Assembly: GCA_902557965.1 (NCBI GenBank)
Contig: CACECK010000007.1
Location: 1 to 39,374 of the forward strand
Reading direction: 5' to 3'
DNA length: 39,374 nt
Source of the DNA: an uncultured SAR86 cluster bacterium
Lineage (GTDB): Bacteria; Pseudomonadota; Gammaproteobacteria; Magnimaribacterales; D2472
Shown here: positions 7,854 to 17,256 of the stretch, piece after piece
Layout: each line of letters opens with the position of its first letter
How positions within the stretch are numbered: the stretch's first letter is position 1
Position numbers and translations under genes: made by a program
Notes under the pieces: generated by a model
The model's database searches: none
What the model saw: only the letters and a program-made list of their open reading frames with translations
What the model was told of the DNA's origin: nothing

Positions 7854-8578
7854 AAGTAAATGTCAAAACGTGTTGTGCTCCCTTTTACCTGATAATTAAT
7901 ATTACTATATTTTTTTTTCGATTTTAAAGGTCTTTTTAAAATAATTTTTTTAAAATCATTGTTAAGAAATTTGTTAATTAGTTCCTCGCTGTCGTCTATA
8001 AAATTTTCTTGTTTCTGTAAGAATTTGATTGCTTCAATAGCTCCAGATTTTTTTTGATTCTTTTTTGTAACTGGATACATTGGATCGAGATATACGATAT
8101 CACATTGGTCTTTAAGGCTTTGATATAAATTGAATGAATCACCGCATCTAAAATCAAGTTTATTTATAAATTCTAATTCTTTTGATGCTCTTTTGATGGC
8201 ATCGTTTACAAGATGAAAGACAATTTTATTTTTTTCTATAGCGATTACTTTATGCCCAAGAGACAAAAAAATCATTGAGTCTGCTAGAAAGCCTGCTGTA
8301 GCATCATAAATAGTAATGCTATCTTTATTTTTTCCTAATGCTTTTTTAAGATTGCTTTCATGCTGGGATCTTTTTATTCTCCAGCCAACCTTTCCTTTTA
8401 AAAAATCTACATGAATTTTTGATCTAATATTCAATGGATCTGTTATTAATGCTAGGCCAGCTGAATCGTATTGCAAATGAGGCTCTATAGGTATTTTATT
8501 GATAATTTTGGAATCTAAGCTTTCTGCAATTCCTAAAACATTATCATCTAGGTTTGATTCGCTTGCATATATCTGCAT
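7850..8578 (-). CDS. rsmJ: 16S rRNA (guanine1516-N2)-methyltransferase RsmJ
   Basis: RsmJ methylates G1516 of 16S rRNA in the small subunit using S-adenosylmethionine. The 242-residue length matches the family. Seen: the pre-domain GLALITD, the Rossmann nucleotide motif IYDATAGFLADSMIFLSLGHKVIAIEKN (read as two adjoining parts) and the catalytic-type motif VYLDPMYP followed by a Lys-rich segment. It begins immediately after uppP (adjacent bases) and overlaps the DUF2805 gene by 4 nt. The C-terminal tail is somewhat shorter and more Lys-rich than in enteric homologues. Confidence 0.9.
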   Translation of the reverse strand: MQIYASESNLDDNVLGIAESLDSKIINKIPIEPHLQYDSAGLALITDPLNIRSKIHVDFLKGKVGWRIKRSQHESNLKKALGKNKDSITIYDATAGFLADSMIFLSLGHKVIAIEKNKIVFHLVNDAIKRASKELEFINKLDFRCGDSFNLYQSLKDQCDIVYLDPMYPVTKKNQKKSGAIEAIKFLQKQENFIDDSEELINKFLNNDFKKIILKRPLKSKKKYSNINYQVKGSTTRFDIYL

Positions 8579-9364
8579 TTATATAACTAATAATAAGACC
8601 AAGCCAAGAATCATTCTGTATATTACAAAAGGTATCATGCCGATTCTATCCACAAAAGCTAAGAAAAATTTAATTGTAAAAAAAGCAACAAAAAGCGAAA
8701 CAAAAAAACCTATAAACATATTCACATAATTAAAATTTATTTGGTTTAAATCAACTAATAAAAAAACTAATGCTCCTGCTATAGTCGGTATGCTCAGTAA
8801 AAATGCAAATTTAGAAGCATCCTTTAGATTCAACCCTATTAAAATTGCGCCAGTTATAGCCATACCAGATCTGGAAGCTCCAGGAATTAAGGCCAAGCAT
8901 TGAAAAATGCCAATAACTAAAGCGGCTTTTAAAGTTATTTCAAAAATTGCTACATTTTCTTTTCTGTTTATAAAAACTATAAGAAGTACTATTGCAAATA
9001 TTAAGTTAGCTATCGCAATTGAAGAAATATTAAATATCCTAGCCTCAATAAAATCTGAGAATCCAAGACCAACTGCTACTATGGGTATTGTTGCAATGAT
9101 CAACATGTATGTTAATTTTCTATAGTCGCTCAAAGTGACATCATTACTTGAAATAGATTTAAGCATGTAGATTATTTCAAGTCGAAAATAAGATATAACC
9201 GCGATTAATGTGCCGGCATGTACTGCAATATCAAATGACAATCCTAGGTCATTTGTACCAAAGATTAATGTTGGAAAAAGTAAATGGGCTGAACTAGAAA
9301 TAGGTAAGAACTCGGTTAGTCCCTGAATAATTCCTAGTAAAAAACTTAAAAAATAATCAGTCAT
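8579..9364 (-). CDS. uppP: Undecaprenyl-diphosphatase (BacA family)
   Basis: UppP dephosphorylates undecaprenyl diphosphate at the outer face of the inner membrane so the lipid carrier can be reused for peptidoglycan and other envelope polymers. The 261-residue product is almost wholly hydrophobic, with about eight membrane segments. Both signature motifs are present: GIIQGLTEFLPISSSAHL at the N-terminus and PGASRSGMAITGAIL near residue 160. The start overlaps the tsaB stop by 8 nt. Confidence 0.96.
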   Translation of the reverse strand: MTDYFLSFLLGIIQGLTEFLPISSSAHLLFPTLIFGTNDLGLSFDIAVHAGTLIAVISYFRLEIIYMLKSISSNDVTLSDYRKLTYMLIIATIPIVAVGLGFSDFIEARIFNISSIAIANLIFAIVLLIVFINRKENVAIFEITLKAALVIGIFQCLALIPGASRSGMAITGAILIGLNLKDASKFAFLLSIPTIAGALVFLLVDLNQINFNYVNMFIGFFVSLFVAFFTIKFFLAFVDRIGMIPFVIYRMILGLVLLLVI

Positions 9365-9788
9365 TTATTTTTTTATATTTTGTATCTAAAGAATAACTTG
9401 GATTAGCTAGATTGGGATGAAATTGCTCAACATTGGAATTGGCTTTTAAAAATTTCTCTTTTGCAAGCTTTACGACATCTGAAGAATCAATTGTAAGTTC
9501 ATTGTTATCTTCTATAGCAATAAGAGGCTTTTCAAGCCCTATTGCCATACCCTTGAGATAACTGGCAATTGTTCTTGTGGCTGTATAAGAGGCTTGACAG
9601 TCTGCAAAAGCAAATAGATCTATATCCTGAAGTTGTGTTTGACTATGAATTCCAATGTTTTCTAAAAACATGTTCCACTTAGGTCTTTCTTTTCGATCAT
9701 GAGAATAATTGAAAGAATTAATCTCTTCACCAATCATTATGCTTACTGACGTCTCATCTCCAGAGCTTTGAAATCCTAAAATATTCAT
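9357..9788 (-). CDS. tsaB: Truncated TsaB-like protein (tRNA t6A biosynthesis)
   Basis: TsaB is a non-catalytic ASKHA-fold partner of TsaD needed for threonylcarbamoyl-adenosine at position 37 of ANN-decoding tRNAs. This product is only 143 residues against roughly 220-240 in the family. The N-terminal half follows the family: MNILGFQSSGDETSVSIM, the histidine/acidic stretch (SHDRKERP), LQDIDLFAFADC, and SYTATRTIASYLKGMAIGL, which corresponds to the usual GPGSFTGxR segment but has lost its glycines. The centre and most of the second domain are missing; the tail (FHPNLANPSYSLDTKYKK) resembles the family C-terminus. It is flanked directly by adk and uppP, so it was probably shortened by internal deletion. 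Assignment is moderate; function could be reduced to dimer contacts with TsaD. Confidence 0.65.
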   Translation of the reverse strand: MNILGFQSSGDETSVSIMIGEEINSFNYSHDRKERPKWNMFLENIGIHSQTQLQDIDLFAFADCQASYTATRTIASYLKGMAIGLEKPLIAIEDNNELTIDSSDVVKLAKEKFLKANSNVEQFHPNLANPSYSLDTKYKKIND

Positions 9789-10433
9789 TTAAAGCTGTTT
9801 TGAAATACTTTCAAAAACCCCACTTACAGTATTTGATCCATCAACCCTAAAAAATTTTAGAAACCCAGCTTCTGATTGTTTTGTATAAAAATCAGTTAAC
9901 GGTTTAGTCTGATCATGATAGACACCCAATCTTTTTAAAACGGTTTCTGGTTTATCGTCTTCTCTTTGGATAAGAGGCTCACCTGAGATATCGTCATACC
10001 CTTCATTTTCAGGTGGATTATATTCAATATGATAGTTTCTGCCTGAGCCTGGATGCACCCTTCTCCCTGACATTCTCTTAACTATATCTTGATCATCTAC
10101 GTGTATTTCTATTACATGCGTAAATTTAATATTCATGTCTGCTAACTGCTGAGCTTGTCCTGTTGTTCTTGGAACTCCATCAAATAGTGATCCATTTTCA
10201 CAATCTGGCATAGTTAGCCTTTCTTTTATAAGAGATCCTATAATTTCATCTGATACAAGGGCGCCACTGTCTAGAATATTTGAAACTTCATTACCAAGTG
10301 CGCTACCAGATGCCACTGCTTCTCTGAGCATATCTCCAGTACTAATTTTAGGTACGTTGCATAAATCACAAATCAAGTCAGCTTGTGTTCCTTTTCCAGC
10401 GCCTGGTGGTCCAAGTAAAATTATATTTTTCAT
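9789..10433 (-). CDS. adk: Adenylate kinase
   Basis: Adk interconverts ATP, AMP and ADP in the cytoplasm. The 214-residue protein starts with the P-loop GPPGAGKGTQ, has the AMP-binding motif STGDMLREAV and FDGVPRTTGQA (family: DGFPRT), and a long LID domain with GRRVHPGSGRNYH, lacking zinc cysteines as in other gammaproteobacteria. The closing R-x-D-D segment (QREDDKPETVLKRL) is intact. The start overlaps the acpS stop as ATGA, and the gene ends directly against tsaB. Confidence 0.98.
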   Translation of the reverse strand: MKNIILLGPPGAGKGTQADLICDLCNVPKISTGDMLREAVASGSALGNEVSNILDSGALVSDEIIGSLIKERLTMPDCENGSLFDGVPRTTGQAQQLADMNIKFTHVIEIHVDDQDIVKRMSGRRVHPGSGRNYHIEYNPPENEGYDDISGEPLIQREDDKPETVLKRLGVYHDQTKPLTDFYTKQSEAGFLKFFRVDGSNTVSGVFESISKQL

Positions 10434-10807
10434 TTATCTAATATAACAAATGCCAAAGCATATTCCTCTTCGTCAGAAAGACTAACATGCGAATCTATAA
10501 TTCCCAAATGATCTAAGTGCATTCGTATCCTCTTATCAAAGTTAAATATTGGTTTGCCTTTATCATCTCTAAGTATCTCAATTCCCTTGAGATTAATATC
10601 ACCAGAAATGCCAGTCCCAATTGCTTTTGCAAAAGCTTCCTTACCAGCAAATTGTTTTGCTACAAAAAATATCTTTTTTGAATCTGATAGTGCTGAATAT
10701 TTTAAATGCTCATTGTCTCCTAGAATTTTCTTTGCAAATGAATCAATAGATTTCATTTTTTTGATTCTTTTGACATCGACGATGTCTGTTCCTATGCCAA
10801 ATATCAT
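10430..10807 (-). CDS. acpS: Holo-[acyl-carrier-protein] synthase
   Basis: AcpS attaches the 4'-phosphopantetheine of coenzyme A to acyl carrier protein. The 125-residue length is typical. Metal-binding and active-site motifs are visible: IFGIGTDIVDVKRI with the conserved Asp, and FAGKEAFAKAIGTGI with the conserved Glu and Lys. It overlaps recO and adk by 4 nt each. In many gammaproteobacteria pdxJ lies between recO and acpS; here it is absent. Confidence 0.96.
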   Translation of the reverse strand: MIFGIGTDIVDVKRIKKMKSIDSFAKKILGDNEHLKYSALSDSKKIFFVAKQFAGKEAFAKAIGTGISGDINLKGIEILRDDKGKPIFNFDKRIRMHLDHLGIIDSHVSLSDEEEYALAFVILDK

Positions 10808-11499
10808 TTTTTGATTGATTTAAATATTTCTCTACTGGTTAGCTCTTTACCATCCAAACAAAACCGTATTGCTTTTGTTGTTATTTCTTTCAAGGATTTT
10901 CTTGGAACTTTGTCAAGATTTCTTTCTTTTATATTAATTATATGTTCGCCTAATAATCCAGCATTGTCTGATTCTTTAAAACCTTTTTCAGAAATAAATT
11001 TATAACTAGCGTTAGCCATAATAGGATTATTATTATCTATATCATTATCATAATCTAATCCATAACCAAGCATATCAAGAAGGTCTAGTTCAAAATGTCT
11101 GAGAACAATTTCAATATCCTTTCTGCTGCTAACTTCTTCCAAAAAATTGTCATACAAGTTGAATAACTCTAGATGTGAAGCATCTTTTGGTAAGAGTCTG
11201 ATTAGAAGCTCGTTTATATACAATAAGCTGTAACTTTTCTTTGATAGAGTATTATTAAAGTCAGATAAGTCTCTATCTATATTTGTTAAAGTCTTTAATT
11301 CAGATCTGCCTGAGTATGTGATACTCAGTTTATAAAAAGGAACTAAGTATCCAAAAAATTTTGATTTTGGTTTTTTAGCACCTTTTGCAATAAGTGATAT
11401 CTTGCCATTATTTTTAGTAAAAACTTCAGAAATTATGCTGGTTTCACCATAAGGCCTTTGATGCAGTAAAAAACATTCGTCAGTATTAACTTGACTCAT
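10804..11499 (-). CDS. recO: DNA repair protein RecO
   Basis: RecO works with RecF and RecR to load RecA on SSB-coated single-stranded DNA. The product starting at ATG 11499 has 231 residues and begins with the OB-fold domain (CFLLHQRPYGETSIISEVFT, ISLIAKGAKKPKS), followed by a helical C-terminal domain (HLELFNLYDNFLEEV, RHFELDLLDMLGYG). An upstream GTG at 11514 would add five residues, but ATG gives a normal N-terminus. It overlaps era by 14 nt and acpS by 4 nt. Confidence 0.92.
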   Translation of the reverse strand: MSQVNTDECFLLHQRPYGETSIISEVFTKNNGKISLIAKGAKKPKSKFFGYLVPFYKLSITYSGRSELKTLTNIDRDLSDFNNTLSKKSYSLLYINELLIRLLPKDASHLELFNLYDNFLEEVSSRKDIEIVLRHFELDLLDMLGYGLDYDNDIDNNNPIMANASYKFISEKGFKESDNAGLLGEHIINIKERNLDKVPRKSLKEITTKAIRFCLDGKELTSREIFKSIKK

Positions 11500-12394
11500 G
11501 ATTAGTACCCACACCCAAGCTATGAATAAAGCCTGTATCAGTATTCCAGTTCTTCTTAACTTTTACCCATGTTTTCAAAAAGACTTTAGTTTGTAGTAAT
11601 TCTTCTATATCTACTCTAGCTTGTTCACCAATGATTTTAAGATTCTTTCCTCCAGATCCAATAACTATTTGTTTTTGTGATTTACGGTTAACAAAAATTG
11701 TTGCATTAACATGCGTAATATTATTTTTTTCTTTAATGTCTTCTATATCTACGTATGTATCATGCGGCAATTCATCTCCCAGCTTTCTAATAATCTTTTC
11801 ACGAATAAGTTCAGATATCATGAACCTATTTTTGTCCTCACCAATGCTAAGTTCTTCATCATATATATGATTATTTTCAGGTAAGTTTTTCTTTATTAGC
11901 TCAACCAATTCTTCGAGATTTTGTCCTGTTTCAGCAGATATTGGAATTATTGAATCAAACTCATGCTCCATTGCGAGTTTATTGATAAAAGGTAAGAGTT
12001 GATTTTTGTCCTTTATTTGATCAATCTTATTTATTACGCAGATTGTTAATGGATTGGTATCTCTTAATCTTGAAATTATTGATCTATCTTCTGCATCTAT
12101 TGTTAATCTTTGAAGAACAAAGAGTACTAAATCAGAGTCCTCTATAATGCTTTGTGCAGATTTATTTAGAATCTTATTCATAGTTCTTTTTGACTTTATA
12201 TGCATACCAGGAGTATCTATAAAAATCATTTGCTTATTTTTATCTGTCTTAATTCCAAGAATATTATTTCTAGTTGTTTGAGATTTTCTAGAAGTTATTG
12301 ATACTTTTTTTTCTAAGATTTTATTAATTATTGAAGACTTACCTACATTTGGTTTGCCAATAATAGAGATATAACCACAGTATTTTTTAGACAT
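11486..12394 (-). CDS. era: GTPase Era
   Basis: Era is an essential GTPase that binds the 3' end of 16S rRNA during small-subunit maturation. The 302-residue product has G1 GKPNVGKSS, G3 DTPGMH, G4 NKID and an SAE-type G5 (ISAETGQN), then a C-terminal KH domain with KQIVIGSGGKNLKIIGEQAR. It has a slightly extended C-terminal tail (GVGTNHESS) that overlaps recO. The start overlaps the rnc stop by 8 nt (ATGTCTAA). Confidence 0.98.
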   Translation of the reverse strand: MSKKYCGYISIIGKPNVGKSSIINKILEKKVSITSRKSQTTRNNILGIKTDKNKQMIFIDTPGMHIKSKRTMNKILNKSAQSIIEDSDLVLFVLQRLTIDAEDRSIISRLRDTNPLTICVINKIDQIKDKNQLLPFINKLAMEHEFDSIIPISAETGQNLEELVELIKKNLPENNHIYDEELSIGEDKNRFMISELIREKIIRKLGDELPHDTYVDIEDIKEKNNITHVNATIFVNRKSQKQIVIGSGGKNLKIIGEQARVDIEELLQTKVFLKTWVKVKKNWNTDTGFIHSLGVGTNHESS

Positions 12395-13046
12395 TTTTTT
12401 GTTTTATAAATGCTAATACTTTTTTTGCAACAGAACTCTCAGCTTGTCTCTTTGAGGTTCCCTTAGCTATAAAAGTGTTATCTTTGTATTCTAAAGATGA
12501 CTCAAATCCTTCGCTTGATGGGATTGTCTGATATTTTGGTAAGTTTATTTTTTGAGATTGTATTAATTCTTGAAGTTCAGTTTTGGAATCACGAAATTCT
12601 TTATTCGTAGCAATATTTGCTAATTCTTTCTGCAATAAATTTAGAACAAAAGAATTTGCCTGTTCCCAGTTACTGTCTAAAAGAACAGCGCCTATTATTG
12701 ATTCAATTGCGCCTTCTAAAATTGAATATTTTCTATTTTGTGAAAGATTTGCAGTACCTTTTGAAAGTTTTATGTATTCAGATAAATTCATCTCATTTGC
12801 TATCACAGTTAGGGTCTCTCCCTTCACTAAATGAGAACGCATCCTGGTTAGCAATCCTTCTTTTTCATTTGGAAATTTAGAAAACAAATATTGTGATATA
12901 ACAGAATTTAATACTGAGTCCCCTAAAAACTCCAACCTTTCATTATTTTCAAAATTATTTGAGCTTTTGTGAGTTATTGCAAGATTAAGCAAAGACTTAT
13001 CTTTAAATTCATAACCAATCTTTTGTTGTAAGCTTTCAAGAGACAT
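12387..13046 (-). CDS. rnc: Ribonuclease III
   Basis: RNase III cleaves double-stranded RNA in rRNA processing and mRNA turnover. The 219-residue product has the catalytic signature NNERLEFLGDSVLNSVIS near residue 33-50 with the acidic metal ligands, a second acidic cluster (ILEGAIESIIGAVLLD), and a C-terminal dsRNA-binding domain (KTELQELIQSQ through RQAESSVAKKVLAFI). The start overlaps the lepB stop by one base (TAATG). Confidence 0.98.
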   Translation of the reverse strand: MSLESLQQKIGYEFKDKSLLNLAITHKSSNNFENNERLEFLGDSVLNSVISQYLFSKFPNEKEGLLTRMRSHLVKGETLTVIANEMNLSEYIKLSKGTANLSQNRKYSILEGAIESIIGAVLLDSNWEQANSFVLNLLQKELANIATNKEFRDSKTELQELIQSQKINLPKYQTIPSSEGFESSLEYKDNTFIAKGTSKRQAESSVAKKVLAFIKQKNV

Positions 13047-14002
13047 TAATCGATCTTTCCAGCTTTACTGAATGATGGCAAGCAAGTCCAACACTCCCAT
13101 GTCATAAATAAGATATCAGCCCGACCAAAAAAATTATCACGAGGAACAAAACCTACGTCCTTAGTACTGTCATTAGAATTATCTCGATTATCTCCCATTA
13201 CAAAATAATGACCGTTAGGTATCGTCCACTCTTGCGGATATTGCTTATTCTGGCCTCTAGTATTTTTAACTATAAAATCAGCATCGCCATGCTTTTCATT
13301 ATACAAATCTATTACAACATCGAGTTCTCTCGTAATAACTTCCCCTGAGCTATATTTATATCGCCTCTTTAATTTTGTTTCCTTAGATTCAATAAAATCT
13401 TTTTCAATAGCTATTCCGTTAATATAGATATTCTTATTAATAATTCTGACTACATCGCCTGGTTTGCCAATTAATCTTTTTATGTATGGCACAGGATTGT
13501 GCGGAGGTATTAGAACAACTAAATCACCATACTCTGGATCATTTCTTAATAATGAGGGCGTTCCAATTCTATTAATTTTTAGTCCATAAGCATGTTTGTT
13601 TACTAAGAGAAAATCACCCTTTTTTAATTGTGGCTCCATTGAGCCTGATGGGATTTGATAAGGTTCATATAGAAAAGTTCTTAAGATAAAAATCAGAAAC
13701 AAAGGAATGAAGTAGCCTCTCGAAGATGTAATTATTTCATCGTTGGCAAAATAAATACCAATCAAAAGCACTAAAAATGAAATAACAGCACCAACCAGCA
13801 AAATTATTCCTAGATCTCCTGAATTAGTGAAAATGCTTATTAGCAGAGCAATAGCTGAAGTTAAGCCAATAAAAGAAAGGTACTTTACTAAAAATGGTTC
13901 TGTTGTTAAGCCTTGTAAATTAAATCTAATCCAAGCAACTACTGAGGCTGTTATTCCAAAAACACCTAGTAAAAATAATGGATCAGTAATCATATTATTC
14001 AT
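13046..14002 (-). CDS. lepB: Signal peptidase I
   Basis: LepB removes signal peptides from exported proteins at the outer face of the inner membrane. The 318-residue product has several N-terminal hydrophobic segments, the catalytic Ser in [21 protein letters not shown], the catalytic Lys in [11 protein letters not shown], and box E motif [20 protein letters not shown]. The last residues after a Cys-containing segment ([12 protein letters not shown]) are typical of gammaproteobacterial LepB. The start overlaps the lepA stop by 8 nt. Confidence 0.97.
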   Translation of the reverse strand: MNNMITDPLFLLGVFGITASVVAWIRFNLQGLTTEPFLVKYLSFIGLTSAIALLISIFTNSGDLGIILLVGAVISFLVLLIGIYFANDEIITSSRGYFIPLFLIFILRTFLYEPYQIPSGSMEPQLKKGDFLLVNKHAYGLKINRIGTPSLLRNDPEYGDLVVLIPPHNPVPYIKRLIGKPGDVVRIINKNIYINGIAIEKDFIESKETKLKRRYKYSSGEVITRELDVVIDLYNEKHGDADFIVKNTRGQNKQYPQEWTIPNGHYFVMGDNRDNSNDSTKDVGFVPRDNFFGRADILFMTWECWTCLPSFSKAGKID

Positions 14003-15782
14003 TTGAACTAAAGTAGTTTAAAAATGCATCTTGAGGAATCGAAACTTTACCTAATTGTTTCATCTTCTTCTTCCCCTGTTTTTGTTTTTCAAGTAATTTC
14101 ATTTTTCTAGTTACATCACCACCATAAAGCTTTGCAGTCACATTTTTTCTGTATGCCTTTACAGTTTCCCTCGAAATAATTTTAGCACCAAGAGCAACTT
14201 GAATTGGAACATCAAACATTTGTCTTGGAATTAATTTCTGAAGGTTTTTAGCAATCTCTCTAGCTTTGGAAGCTGAAAAAGATTTGTGAACTATCATTGA
14301 TAGGGCATCAATCTTATTATTGTTAATTAGTACATCTATTTTTGTTAAATCTGATTTTTGAAAGCCTATTAATGAATACTCTATTGATGCGAAACCCTTT
14401 GTAGATGATTTTATTTGATCAAAAAAGTCTATGATCACTGATGATAATGGCATTTCAAAAGTTATTGAAACCTGATTTCCAAAGTATTTCATATCTTTTT
14501 GAATACCTCTTTTTGAAGTGCATAAAGTTATTATATTTCCAACATATTCTTTTGGTGAGATTATTGAAGTATTGACCACAGGTTCTCTTATCTCGTCAAT
14601 CTCATTTGGAATAGGTAATTGAGAGGGATTATCGCATTTTATAATAGTTCCATCAGTTTTAAGAACTTCATACTCAACAGATGGAGCTGTTGATATAAGA
14701 TCAAGGTCGTACTCTCTTTCCAGCCTTTCTCTTACTACTTCCATATGAAGCGTGCCAAGGAAACCACAACGAAAACCAAATCCAAGTGCATCTGATATCT
14801 CTGGCTCATATATCAATGACGAGTCATTGAGAACTAACTTAGATAGCGCATCTCTAAATTTTTCATAATCGTCGGAATTCAAGGTAAATATTGACGCGAA
14901 TACTTTTGGATTTACCTTCTTGAAACCTGGAAGTGCTTTTGTACTTTCATCGCCTGACTCAACAATAGTATCTCCAACTGGAGCGCCTTTTATCTCTTTA
15001 ATTCCAGCTACCAAGTAACCAACTTCGCCTGCTGATAATTCATCCTTTGAAATCTTTTTTGGAGAAAAAATTCCAATATCATCAACGTTATACGATTGAC
15101 CGGTTGAATGAATTTTAAATTTCTGTCCATTTTTTATTACACCATTCTTTACTCGTATCAATGATACAACTCCCAAATATGAATCGAACCATGAGTCAAC
15201 TATTAGTGCTTGAAGTTTTTCTTTTGAGTCTCCCTCAGGAGGTGGAATATCTGAAATAAGCATTTCTAACAATGATTCAATACCTTCACCAGTTTTTGCA
15301 CTAACTAAAGGAGATTCTGATGCATTGATGCCAACCATTTCTTCAATTTCTACTTTTACCCTCTCAGGCTCTGCTTGAGGTAAATCAATTTTATTTATGA
15401 CAGGGACGACTTCTAGTCCCTCTTCAACTGCTGTATAACAATTAGCAAGTGTTTGAGCCTCAACACCTTGAGATCCATCAACCACTAGCAACGCTCCCTC
15501 ACATGCAGACAGAGATCTTGAAACTTCATAGGAAAAATCAACGTGACCAGGTGTATCAATAAAATTTAACTGATACTCTTCATTATTAAGCGTGTAATTC
15601 AGAGAAACAGCTTGGGCTTTTATAGTTATACCTCTTTCTCTTTCAATATCCATTGAGTCAAGTATTTGATCTTCCATTTCTCTTGAAGATAGCCCACCAC
15701 AGTATTCAATAAGTCTATCCGATAAAGTAGATTTACCATGATCTATATGGGCTATTACAGAAAAATTTCTTATGTTGTTCAT
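13995..15782 (-). CDS. lepA: Elongation factor 4 (LepA)
   Basis: LepA/EF4 is a ribosomal translocase-like GTPase with roles in back-translocation and subunit biogenesis. The 595-residue length is standard. The GTPase motifs are [31 protein letters not shown] and [13 protein letters not shown]; the family-specific C-terminal domain ends with [34 protein letters not shown] (seen as overlapping shorter segments). The gene lies 50 nt downstream of the Do-type protease gene, as in the Pseudomonas mucD-lepA arrangement. Confidence 0.98.
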   Translation of the reverse strand: MNNIRNFSVIAHIDHGKSTLSDRLIEYCGGLSSREMEDQILDSMDIERERGITIKAQAVSLNYTLNNEEYQLNFIDTPGHVDFSYEVSRSLSACEGALLVVDGSQGVEAQTLANCYTAVEEGLEVVPVINKIDLPQAEPERVKVEIEEMVGINASESPLVSAKTGEGIESLLEMLISDIPPPEGDSKEKLQALIVDSWFDSYLGVVSLIRVKNGVIKNGQKFKIHSTGQSYNVDDIGIFSPKKISKDELSAGEVGYLVAGIKEIKGAPVGDTIVESGDESTKALPGFKKVNPKVFASIFTLNSDDYEKFRDALSKLVLNDSSLIYEPEISDALGFGFRCGFLGTLHMEVVRERLEREYDLDLISTAPSVEYEVLKTDGTIIKCDNPSQLPIPNEIDEIREPVVNTSIISPKEYVGNIITLCTSKRGIQKDMKYFGNQVSITFEMPLSSVIIDFFDQIKSSTKGFASIEYSLIGFQKSDLTKIDVLINNNKIDALSMIVHKSFSASKAREIAKNLQKLIPRQMFDVPIQVALGAKIISRETVKAYRKNVTAKLYGGDVTRKMKLLEKQKQGKKKMKQLGKVSIPQDAFLNYFSSNE

Positions 15783-15832
15783 AATTTGCTGCTATTTTAC
15801 AAGCAAAGTATAAAAATAAGTAAATATTGCTA

Positions 15833-17044
15833 CTAGTTTAGTGTTATAGACCTTATTAATCTTGAGCCATTTCTTATGACATGAACAGCAATCTTGTTAC
15901 CAGACGAGAAATTTTCTATAGCATTGTCAAAGGATTCGGTATCAAACACTTCAAACTTTTTTCCTCTATATTGGATCATGGTTATGAGGTCTCCGCGGTT
16001 TAACTTACCTGAAGCTGGTGAATTCGGATTAACTCTAGAAATAATAACCCCATCAGGCATATTTGCCATTGAAGGATTTTCTCTGTCTAAGTCTGCAACT
16101 TTTAAACCAATAGGATCAGAAGATGTATTAGCTTTAGCTGGCACAAAAGCCTCTTGATTTACCGGGAGTTCACCAAGCACAAAATCAAGCTCAATTTTTT
16201 CTCCATCTCTAATGATAGATGCTTTAGCATTGGTTTTTGGTTTTATTTGGCCTACGACATGAGGTAAATCTGAACTAAACTTAATTTCTTTGTTATCAAA
16301 TTCTACAATAACATCGCCAGGCAATAATCCAGCCATATCCGCTGATTCGCCCTCTTCAACATCATTAATCAGAGCACCGTATGGCTTTTCCATACCAAGA
16401 GCATCTGCGAGATCGCTATCGACTTCACTCATTCTTACACCCAAATAACCTCTAGCAACTTCTCCACTATTTATTATTTGATCAGCAACATCAATTGCAA
16501 CATTTATAGGAATTGCAAAAGCTAATCCTTGATAGCCGCCACTTCTAGAATAAATTTGAGAATTAATACCAACAACTTCTCCATCTAAATTGAATAGAGG
16601 TCCGCCAGAATTACCAGGATTAATTGCAACATCTGTTTGCAAGAATGGGACGTAATTTCCAATATTATTATTTTGAATGCTTCTTCCTTTTGCGCTAACT
16701 ATTCCAGCAGTAACTGAGAAATCAAAGCTAAAAGGTGAGCCAATTGCAATAACCCAATCACCAACGCGTAATTGATCACTATTACCAACATTCACAGTAG
16801 GCAAATCGTTATCATCTACCTCTAAAACTGCAAGATCAGAAAGAGGATCAACGCCTATAACTTCTGCTGAGAATTCTCTTCTATCTGACAGTGAAATAGT
16901 AACTTCTGTGGCATCCTCAACTACATGAAAGTTTGTCAAAATATAATTATCCTTCAATATGAATCCAGAACCATAAGATGTTGCTTCTCTTCTTTGTTGA
17001 GGCATTTCCCTGAATTCTCTTGGTATGCCAAACCTTTCGAGCAT
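15833..17044 (-). CDS. Do-family periplasmic serine protease (MucD/DegQ), main frame after a frameshift
   Basis: This frame encodes 403 residues of a periplasmic trypsin-like protease/chaperone. The triad is intact: His40 in LTNFHVVEDA, Asp70 in DPLSDLAVL and Ser146 in INPGNSGGPL. PDZ1 follows (YLGVRMSEVDSDLADALG, GLLPGDVIVEFD) and a shorter PDZ2 (GVIISRVNPNSPASGKLNRGDLI). It has no signal peptide of its own. The peptide just upstream in this frame (SSYGYGGIPDE) continues the family N-terminus, and the missing signal peptide and first strand lie in another frame at 17049-17237. Removing one base from an A8 run (T's at 17093-17100) joins them. Position downstream of rseA matches mucD in Pseudomonas. 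Either a real lesion, a slippage site, or an assembly error. Confidence 0.9.
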   Translation of the reverse strand: MLERFGIPREFREMPQQRREATSYGSGFILKDNYILTNFHVVEDATEVTISLSDRREFSAEVIGVDPLSDLAVLEVDDNDLPTVNVGNSDQLRVGDWVIAIGSPFSFDFSVTAGIVSAKGRSIQNNNIGNYVPFLQTDVAINPGNSGGPLFNLDGEVVGINSQIYSRSGGYQGLAFAIPINVAIDVADQIINSGEVARGYLGVRMSEVDSDLADALGMEKPYGALINDVEEGESADMAGLLPGDVIVEFDNKEIKFSSDLPHVVGQIKPKTNAKASIIRDGEKIELDFVLGELPVNQEAFVPAKANTSSDPIGLKVADLDRENPSMANMPDGVIISRVNPNSPASGKLNRGDLITMIQYRGKKFEVFDTESFDNAIENFSSGNKIAVHVIRNGSRLIRSITLN

Positions 17045-17048
17045 TTCA

Positions 17049-17237
17049 TCAGGAATACCACCATATCCATATGAAGATCTCTGAGATACTTCTTTTTTTT
17101 GCAGTAATGTTCACCACAGCCGGAGCAGATTTATCAACAAGTTCAGAAATATTCTCAGGTAGTGCAGCAAAACCAGTATTATATGAAAAGATGATGATCG
17201 AGTATAAGAATAGATGCTTTATTTTTTTATTTATCAT
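17049..17237 (-). pseudogene. N-terminal signal-peptide fragment of the Do-family protease (frameshifted)
   Basis: ATG at 17237 starts MINKKIKHLFLYSIIIFSYN, a Sec signal peptide, then ALPENISELVDKSAPAVVNI, which is the conserved beginning of mature Do proteases. At the run of eight A's (minus strand, 17100-17093) the frame departs: it reads KKRSISEIFIWIWWYS and stops at 17049. With seven A's the codons read AKKEVSQRSSYGYGGIPDEM and enter the catalytic frame. The start lies 19 nt downstream of the rseA stop. Confidence 0.8.
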
Positions 17238-17256
17238 GATTGTTGTATTGTTTTTG

